The position numbers and the translations under genes were made by a program. Below are positions 63,883 through 64,000 of a stretch of DNA of 64,000 nt, piece by piece. The stretch is taken from positions 1 through 64,000 of the forward strand of contig CACWID010000002.1 in assembly GCA_902760865.1 (NCBI GenBank), read 5' to 3'. Source of the stretch: an uncultured Bacteroidales bacterium. Lineage in GTDB: Bacteria > Bacteroidota > Bacteroidia > Bacteroidales > Muribaculaceae. The notes beneath the pieces are model-generated. The model made no database searches. It worked only from the letters and a program-made list of their open reading frames with translations, and was not told the DNA's origin. How positions within the stretch are numbered: position 1 is the stretch's first letter; each line of letters begins with the position of its first letter.

Positions 63883-64000
63883 CTATAGCCTCACTCGTAT
63901 GTAGTGTGCGCCGGCAGCCTCGGCAGCCTGCAGGCCCACGTTGGAATCTTCAAAGATGAGGGTCTCGCCGGGCGTGACACCCATACGAGACATCACCGTA
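63883..64000 (-). CDS. HAD-family hydrolase, C-terminal part (runs off the window)
   Basis: Only the last 38 residues are visible, ending at the stop at 63883; the 5' end lies beyond the right edge. The visible part contains MGVTPGETLIFEDSNVGLQA, the HAD motif IV region with its Asp pair (here Glu-Asp), followed by AAEAAGAHYIRVRL. This is typical of the beta-phosphoglucomutase / phosphoglycolate phosphatase-like subfamily. It would be the first step gene of the trio with the kinase-like and nucleotidyltransferase-like proteins. A 108-base gap separates it from the next gene. Confidence 0.75.
   Translation of the reverse strand, partial: TVMSRMGVTPGETLIFEDSNVGLQAAEAAGAHYIRVRL

Overview
The window looks like a chromosome segment of a Bacteroidales bacterium (Prevotella / Muribaculaceae-like). 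The reasons are several -7 promoter boxes of the Bacteroidetes form TAnnTTTG, secreted proteins ending in paired dockerin-like repeats, a BspA-like surface protein, a membrane-anchored AraC-type regulator with a beta-propeller sensor, and a very large surface-polysaccharide locus. I see no rRNA, tRNA, CRISPR array, transposase or phage gene, so genus and species are not claimed.

Layout. (1) 1-13.2 kb holds secreted and surface proteins: a BspA-like leucine-rich protein, an esterase, a four-domain PPC-like protein and two endonuclease I-family nucleases. Four of these carry the same kind of C-terminal dockerin pair. A kelch/AraC transmembrane regulator and rlmN sit among them. (2) 13.2-23 kb is mixed: rpiB, valS, a hypothetical exported protein, a MarC-family membrane protein, a family-10-like glycosidase lipoprotein, a beta-helix lipoprotein and an endonuclease/exonuclease/phosphatase-fold protein. 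Intrinsic terminators separate many of these units. (3) 23-64 kb is an essentially unbroken minus-strand polysaccharide locus that runs off the right edge.

The locus is transcribed from high to low coordinates. Its 36-39.5 kb part resembles the Campylobacter Pgl priming module: a PglA-like glycosyltransferase, a PglC-like phosphoglycosyl transferase and PglD-like acyltransferases, with a PglE-like aminotransferase further on at 30 kb. No 4,6-dehydratase (PglF) is in the window. Embedded at 24-36 kb is an acyl-carrier-protein chemistry block: four ACPs, two KASIII-like synthases, one AMP-forming acyl ligase, an SDR reductase, a VOC epimerase-like protein, a metallo-beta-lactamase-fold hydrolase, an ATP-grasp protein and an FkbH-type HAD enzyme with its own overlapping ACP. 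I infer that this block makes an unusual acyl group (possibly glyceryl-derived or beta-keto/hydroxy-acyl) to decorate the glycan. From 40 to 64 kb lie glycosyltransferases, two CDP-glycerol glycerophosphotransferase-like proteins, a cytidylyltransferase-oxidoreductase fusion with an aminotransferase and a LicD protein (a probable CDP-activated aminated phospho-substituent), six intact acyltransferase-3 genes across the whole locus plus one truncated remnant, an EpsG-like polymerase, and a nucleotidyltransferase / kinase / HAD trio at the right edge.

Three related A/T-rich repeats bounded by G/C hairpins lie at 3.5, 23.0 and 40.6 kb. They are the clearest non-coding structure not explained by the genes.
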